This document shows positions 60,734-64,000 of a stretch of DNA of 64,000 nucleotides, one piece after another. The stretch is from Bacillus mobilis (GTDB taxonomy: Bacteria > Bacillota > Bacilli > Bacillales > Bacillaceae_G). Each line of letters starts with the position of its first letter. The stretch's first letter is position 1. Where the stretch lies: NCBI RefSeq assembly GCF_001884045.1, contig NZ_MACF01000046.1, forward strand, positions 62,001-126,000, written 5' to 3'. The notes beneath the pieces were generated by a model, which saw only the letters and a program-made list of their open reading frames with translations, did no database searches and was not told the origin of the DNA. The position numbers and the translations under genes were made by a program.

Positions 60734-61222
60734 GTGAGTCAAGAACAATTAGGAACAAGAAATTTTGTGCAAATTGGTTTATTTGGTGGAATCTTTTGGG
60801 GAGGGATATGGTATTTCCTTCATATATTTTCATTTACGGAAGCGGGACCGAACTATTTACTTTTACCATTTGCCTTTGGAAGCTGGAAAGAAGGGGTATG
60901 GGGCAATGTGTCAGGAATTGTTTGTATGGGACTACTTTCGATTTTAATTGCCTTTTTGTATAAAGTGTTTTTGGCAAAGTTTGAAGGAATTCTTCCAGGG
61001 ATGATTTATGGCCTATTTTGGTGGGCGTTACTATTTTTCGGAATGGGGTTAATAGCGCCTGCTATTAAAAGCGCACTCCATTTACCGAAAGAAACAATTG
61101 TGACGACGATATGCATTTTTATATTGTATGGTGTGTTTATAGCATACTCTGTTTCCTACGCAGTAAATACCAATAAAGCTGAGCGAGAAGGAGAAGAGAA
61201 GACGAACTATTCAAATAAGTAA
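60734..61222 (+). CDS. yqhR: YqhR family membrane protein
   Basis: 162 residues from GTG 60734 behind CGGAGGTG. Four membrane helices are visible, with GLFGGIFWGGIWYFLHIFSFTE in the first and GMIYGLFWWALLFFGMGL in the third. It is divergent from yqhQ and upstream of aroQ, as in B. subtilis. Function is unknown. Confidence 0.88.
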   Translation: MSQEQLGTRNFVQIGLFGGIFWGGIWYFLHIFSFTEAGPNYLLLPFAFGSWKEGVWGNVSGIVCMGLLSILIAFLYKVFLAKFEGILPGMIYGLFWWALLFFGMGLIAPAIKSALHLPKETIVTTICIFILYGVFIAYSVSYAVNTNKAEREGEEKTNYSNK

Positions 61223-61274
61223 CTCCTATGTTAAAATGTTGTATAGATATTTAATATTAAGGAGTTTTAAGCAT

Positions 61275-61715
61275 ATGAAAAAGGTACTCCTCGTAAACGG
61301 TCCTAACCTAAATCGCCTCGGTGTCAGGGAGGTAAATGTATATGGTAAGGGCACGCTAGCGACACTTGAAGCAGACATGAAGCAAGAAGCAGAAACGATG
61401 GGAGTGGAGTTAGAATGTTTCCAATCGAATCATGAAGGTGCGATTATCGATCGTATTCATGAGGCGGAAGATATATATGAAGGGATCATTTTAAATCCTG
61501 GAGCATTTACGCATTATAGCTATGCGATTCGAGATGCGATTGCGAGCATTTCGATTCCTGTTATTGAAGTACATATTTCTAACATTCACCAGCGTGAGTC
61601 GTTCCGTCATGAATCTGTGACGGCAGCTGTTTGTGCGGGACAAATTGTTGGATTTGGTTTTTATGGCTATAAGTTAGCGTTATTTGCAGTAATGGAGAAA
61701 TTGAGGGAGGCATAA
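61275..61715 (+). CDS. aroQ: Type II 3-dehydroquinate dehydratase
   Basis: 146-residue shikimate-pathway enzyme converting 3-dehydroquinate to 3-dehydroshikimate. It has VNGPNLNRLGVRE at the start, FQSNHEGAIIDRIHE, NPGAFTHYSYAIRDA and the catalytic histidine in VEVHISNIHQRE. In the entrance loop the usual RE(P)..YG reads VREVNVYG. ATG 61275 follows AAGGAG. It lies four bases before the peptidase gene. Confidence 0.94.
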   Translation: MKKVLLVNGPNLNRLGVREVNVYGKGTLATLEADMKQEAETMGVELECFQSNHEGAIIDRIHEAEDIYEGIILNPGAFTHYSYAIRDAIASISIPVIEVHISNIHQRESFRHESVTAAVCAGQIVGFGFYGYKLALFAVMEKLREA

Positions 61716-61719
61716 AGTA

Positions 61720-62781
61720 ATGGGGAAAATCGAAAGAGTAAGAAGTGCATTTGATGAGGCTGGTATTGACGGTATTTTGTTAACAAATGAACATAGTCGT
61801 AGATATATGGCTAACTTCACAGGAACAGCTGGTGTTGTACTGATTTCGAAAAATCGTGCTCAATTTATTACAGATTTCCGTTATGTAGAGCAGGCTAGTA
61901 AACAAGCAGTTGGATACGAGATTGTACAGCATGCAGGATTAATCATTGATGAAGTTGCAAAACAAGTGAAGGAACTAGGAATTCAAAAGCTTGGCTTTGA
62001 GCAAGATACTCTTACATATAGTTCTTATTCAGCGCATAAAGAAGCGATCGATGCTGAATTTATCCCAACTTCTGGGCTTGTAGAAAAGTTACGCTTGATA
62101 AAGACTGATTCAGAGATTAAGATATTAAAGGAAGCTGCACAGATTGCAGATGCTGCCTTTGAACATATTCTATCATTCATTCGTCCGGGAGTATCTGAAA
62201 TTGAAGTGTCAAATGAACTTGAATTTTTCATGAGAAAACAAGGAGCAACATCTTCTTCGTTTGATATTATCGTTGCTTCAGGTCTTCGTTCGGCATTACC
62301 GCACGGCGTGGCATCTGAAAAAGTGATAGAAACAGGAGATTTCGTTACATTAGACTTCGGCGCTTATTACATAGGATATTGCTCTGATATTACTCGTACG
62401 ATTGCAGTTGGTGAACCATCTGATAAATTGAAAGAAATTTATAATATCGTTTTAGAAGCACAACTATGTGGTGTGAACGGTATTAAAGCTGGTTTAACAG
62501 GCCGTGAAGCGGATGCGTTAACGCGCGATTACATAACGGAAAAAGGATATGGTGAATACTTCGGACACTCTACTGGTCATGGAATCGGTCTTGAAATTCA
62601 TGAAGCACCAGGTTTAGCGTTCCGTTCTGATACAGTTCTTGAACCAGGTATGGCTGTAACAGTAGAACCAGGTATTTATATTCCAGGTATTGGCGGCGTA
62701 CGTATTGAAGATGATATCATTGTAACAAGTGAAGGTAATGAAGTAATTACGAAATCACCAAAAGAACTTATTATTTTGTAA
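61720..62781 (+). CDS. yqhT: Xaa-Pro peptidase (M24B family)
   Basis: 353-residue creatinase-fold metallopeptidase that removes residues N-terminal to proline. The two-metal site is visible: the Asp of LDFGAYYIGYCSD near residue 210-221, H in GHSTGHGIGLEIHEAP near 284, E in VTVEPGIYIPG near 317 and E in GVRIEDDI near 331. It is in one run with aroQ and efp (22 bp gap). Confidence 0.92.
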   Translation: MGKIERVRSAFDEAGIDGILLTNEHSRRYMANFTGTAGVVLISKNRAQFITDFRYVEQASKQAVGYEIVQHAGLIIDEVAKQVKELGIQKLGFEQDTLTYSSYSAHKEAIDAEFIPTSGLVEKLRLIKTDSEIKILKEAAQIADAAFEHILSFIRPGVSEIEVSNELEFFMRKQGATSSSFDIIVASGLRSALPHGVASEKVIETGDFVTLDFGAYYIGYCSDITRTIAVGEPSDKLKEIYNIVLEAQLCGVNGIKAGLTGREADALTRDYITEKGYGEYFGHSTGHGIGLEIHEAPGLAFRSDTVLEPGMAVTVEPGIYIPGIGGVRIEDDIIVTSEGNEVITKSPKELIIL

Positions 62782-62802
62782 TATACAGGAGGATTTTTTT
62801 AC

Positions 62803-63360
62803 ATGATTTCAGTAAACGATTTTCGTACAGGTTTAACAATTTCAGTGGACAATGCCCTATGGCAAGTAATGGATTTCCAACACGTAAAGCCAGGTAAAGG
62901 TGCTGCATTCGTTCGTTCTAAACTACGTAACCTTCGCACAGGATCTGTTCAAGAGAAAACATTCCGTGCAGGTGAAAAAGTAGAAAAAGCACACATCGAA
63001 AACCGTCGTATGCAATACTTATACGCGAGCGGTGAGTCTCACGTATTTATGGATAACGGAACTTATGAGCAAATCGAACTTGGTGAAAAACAAATCGAGC
63101 GCGAACTTAAATTCCTAAAAGAAAACATGGAAGTATCTATTATGACATACCAAGATGAAGTACTTGGTGTTGAACTTCCAAACACGGTTGAATTACAAGT
63201 TACAGAAACAGAGCCAGGTATTAAAGGAGATACAGCTTCTAACGTAACAAAACCAGCTACATTAGAAACTGGTCTTGTTGTACAAGTACCAATCTTCATT
63301 AACGAAGGCGAAATGCTTATCATCAACACTGGTGAAGGTAAATACGTTTCTCGTGCATAG
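62803..63360 (+). CDS. efp: Elongation factor P
   Basis: 185-residue factor that helps ribosomes through polyproline. It has three beta-barrel domains, and the tip lysine K32 lies in [10 protein letters not shown]; in Bacillus it is modified to 5-aminopentanol-lysine. The signature near the C-terminus is [31 protein letters not shown] 62803 follows CAGGAGGA. A strong terminator ends the yqhR-aroQ-yqhT-efp run. Confidence 0.97.
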   Translation: MISVNDFRTGLTISVDNALWQVMDFQHVKPGKGAAFVRSKLRNLRTGSVQEKTFRAGEKVEKAHIENRRMQYLYASGESHVFMDNGTYEQIELGEKQIERELKFLKENMEVSIMTYQDEVLGVELPNTVELQVTETEPGIKGDTASNVTKPATLETGLVVQVPIFINEGEMLIINTGEGKYVSRA

Positions 63361-63363
63361 TAG

Positions 63364-63397
63364 AAAAGCACTCGTGATTATCACGAGTGCCTTTTTT
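63364..63397. terminator. Terminator of efp
   Basis: GCACTCGTGAT (63368-63378) and ATCACGAGTGC (63380-63390), followed by CTTTTTT. It is also usable by the converging gene. Confidence 0.92.
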
Positions 63398-63716
63398 ATA
63401 GGAAATAGGGCAGATAATAAATCGTGGTTATAACAAAGCTAACTAAGACAAGTGAAAGGGTACCCATAATGTACGGAGTCAAAACAATTTGAAATGGTTT
63501 TATCTCGCCAGTCTCAACGCCAGTCAGTGTTTTACTGATGGCATGATCTGTAATGTTGTTTCTATGATTACTCATAATAATTAGCCACGTAATTGCAAAT
63601 ATTGCTAAACTACCAAGGAAAAAGGCCTCCATAAATGACCAACTGACCAATAATGAAAAAAGATAAATAAGAGCTAATTCTACTACAATCGTTAAACTAA
63701 TTTTTAATACCTTCAT
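63396..63716 (-). CDS. Small integral membrane protein
   Basis: 106 residues from ATG 63716 after AAGGGGGAA. Three hydrophobic helices are seen: about 5-25, 28-47 and 82-103. The hydrophilic loop SNHRNNITDHAISKTLTGVETG lies between the second and third. The topology might fit DUF3899-type proteins but I cannot confirm this. Its start overlaps the end of the upstream GNAT gene by 20 nt. Confidence 0.65.
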   Translation of the reverse strand: MKVLKISLTIVVELALIYLFSLLVSWSFMEAFFLGSLAIFAITWLIIMSNHRNNITDHAISKTLTGVETGEIKPFQIVLTPYIMGTLSLVLVSFVITTIYYLPYFL

Positions 63717-64000
63717 ATTTTTCCCCCTTATTTTGTAAGTCTAGCCAATTTAGAAATTTCTCACGTGACACAACATGTAGTACACAAGAAGAGTTTATTT
63801 CATTCTCTAAGGCAGAATGCTCATCAGGGAATCTATCTTCCACATGCAATGAAATATAAGGTAGTTTTTCTTGTGCTTTTAACGAACGGACATTATTCGT
63901 TTTAGCACCAGCAAATACGTAGGAAAGTTGTAAGTCTAAAAAAGCAATTTTAAAGATTTCTTTTTTAGCAGCTTCATTATATCCTTTCCCCCAGTATGGA
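63697..64000 (-). CDS. GNAT-family N-acetyltransferase, C-terminal part
   Basis: An open frame enters from the right edge and ends at TAG 63699-63697. The visible 100 residues begin PYWGKGYNEAAKKEIFKIAF, the acetyl-CoA pyrophosphate-binding motif of RimJ/RimL-type GNATs. They continue with YVFAGAKTNNVRSLKAQEKL, the conserved C-terminal motif. A polar tail rich in Glu and Ser follows. It overlaps the next gene and is probably cotranscribed. The N-terminus and substrate are outside the window. Confidence 0.8.
   Translation of the reverse strand, partial: PYWGKGYNEAAKKEIFKIAFLDLQLSYVFAGAKTNNVRSLKAQEKLPYISLHVEDRFPDEHSALENEINSSCVLHVVSREKFLNWLDLQNKGEKYEGIKN

Overview
The window is a stretch of chromosome from a low-GC Gram-positive endospore former, almost certainly a member of the Bacillus cereus group. 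Gene order follows the yqgE-pbpA-pst ... glcK-yqgX ... comG ... aroK-yqzE ... yqhG/yqhH-gcvT-gcvPA-gcvPB ... yqhL-lipM ... splB-mntR-yqhP-yqhQ-yqhR-aroQ-yqhT-efp region of B. subtilis. It also carries B. cereus-group traits: a prolyl 4-hydroxylase with the residue numbering of the anthrax enzyme, a PagR-like ArsR regulator, dispersed bcr-like repeats and a group I intron. Coding strands are dense, SD sequences are strong (GGAGG-like), and most transcription units end in clear stem-loop/T-run terminators.

Layout. 0-7.2 kb: end of a probable MFS transporter, class B penicillin-binding protein, then the phosphate regulon pstS-pstC-pstA-pstB-phoU behind a three-repeat Pho box. 7.2-14.3 kb: a bcr-like repeat, a nucleotidyltransferase/degenerate phosphohexomutase fusion, ribosomal protein L33, 5-formyl-THF cyclo-ligase, yqgQ, glucokinase, DUF2759, a metallo-beta-lactamase-fold hydrolase and a MidA-like methyltransferase. 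14.3-15.7 kb: PagR-like regulator and isochorismatase-like hydrolase. 15.7-24.0 kb: a methionine block of two divergent units, metI-metC leftwards and yitJ-metH rightwards, each with its own SAM-I (S-box) riboswitch and terminator. The metI leader also holds a bcr-like repeat between the riboswitch terminator and the start codon.

24.0-25.6 kb: a murG paralogue outside the dcw cluster whose reading frame is interrupted by a 478-nt group I intron without an ORF. It shows a canonical P1 (guide GCCCU), P2, P7, P8 and a GAAA-capped P9, and a transposon-like inverted repeat at the 3' end. This is the most unusual object in the window. 25.6-28.4 kb: lineage-specific small genes. 28.4-31.1 kb: cystine symporter, DUF2626 and a SufR-like regulator. 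31.2-35.1 kb: the complete seven-gene comG pseudopilus operon. 35.3-38.3 kb: prolyl 4-hydroxylase, shikimate kinase, yqzE, a membrane protein, and a small gene behind a perfect cre site. 38.3-45.2 kb: yqhG, the SNF2 helicase yqhH, and the glycine cleavage operon, which has no recognisable glycine riboswitch.

45.4-49.2 kb: a GntR/YtrA-type repressor with a 45-bp palindromic operator, followed by an ABC ATPase and three tandem paralogous ABC-2 permeases. 49.2-53.1 kb: small membrane proteins, a paired SMR efflux pump with a TetR repressor and two matching operators, a LacI-type repressor with a 14-bp palindrome, and a lipoprotein. 53.1-64 kb: rhodanese, octanoyltransferase LipM, a proline-rich protein, a PadR regulator/membrane protein pair with two dyad operators, spore photoproduct lyase, MntR, HAD hydrolase, YqhP/Q/R, AroQ, a proline peptidase, EF-P, a membrane protein and the end of a GNAT acetyltransferase. 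No tRNA, rRNA, CRISPR array or intact transposase was seen.
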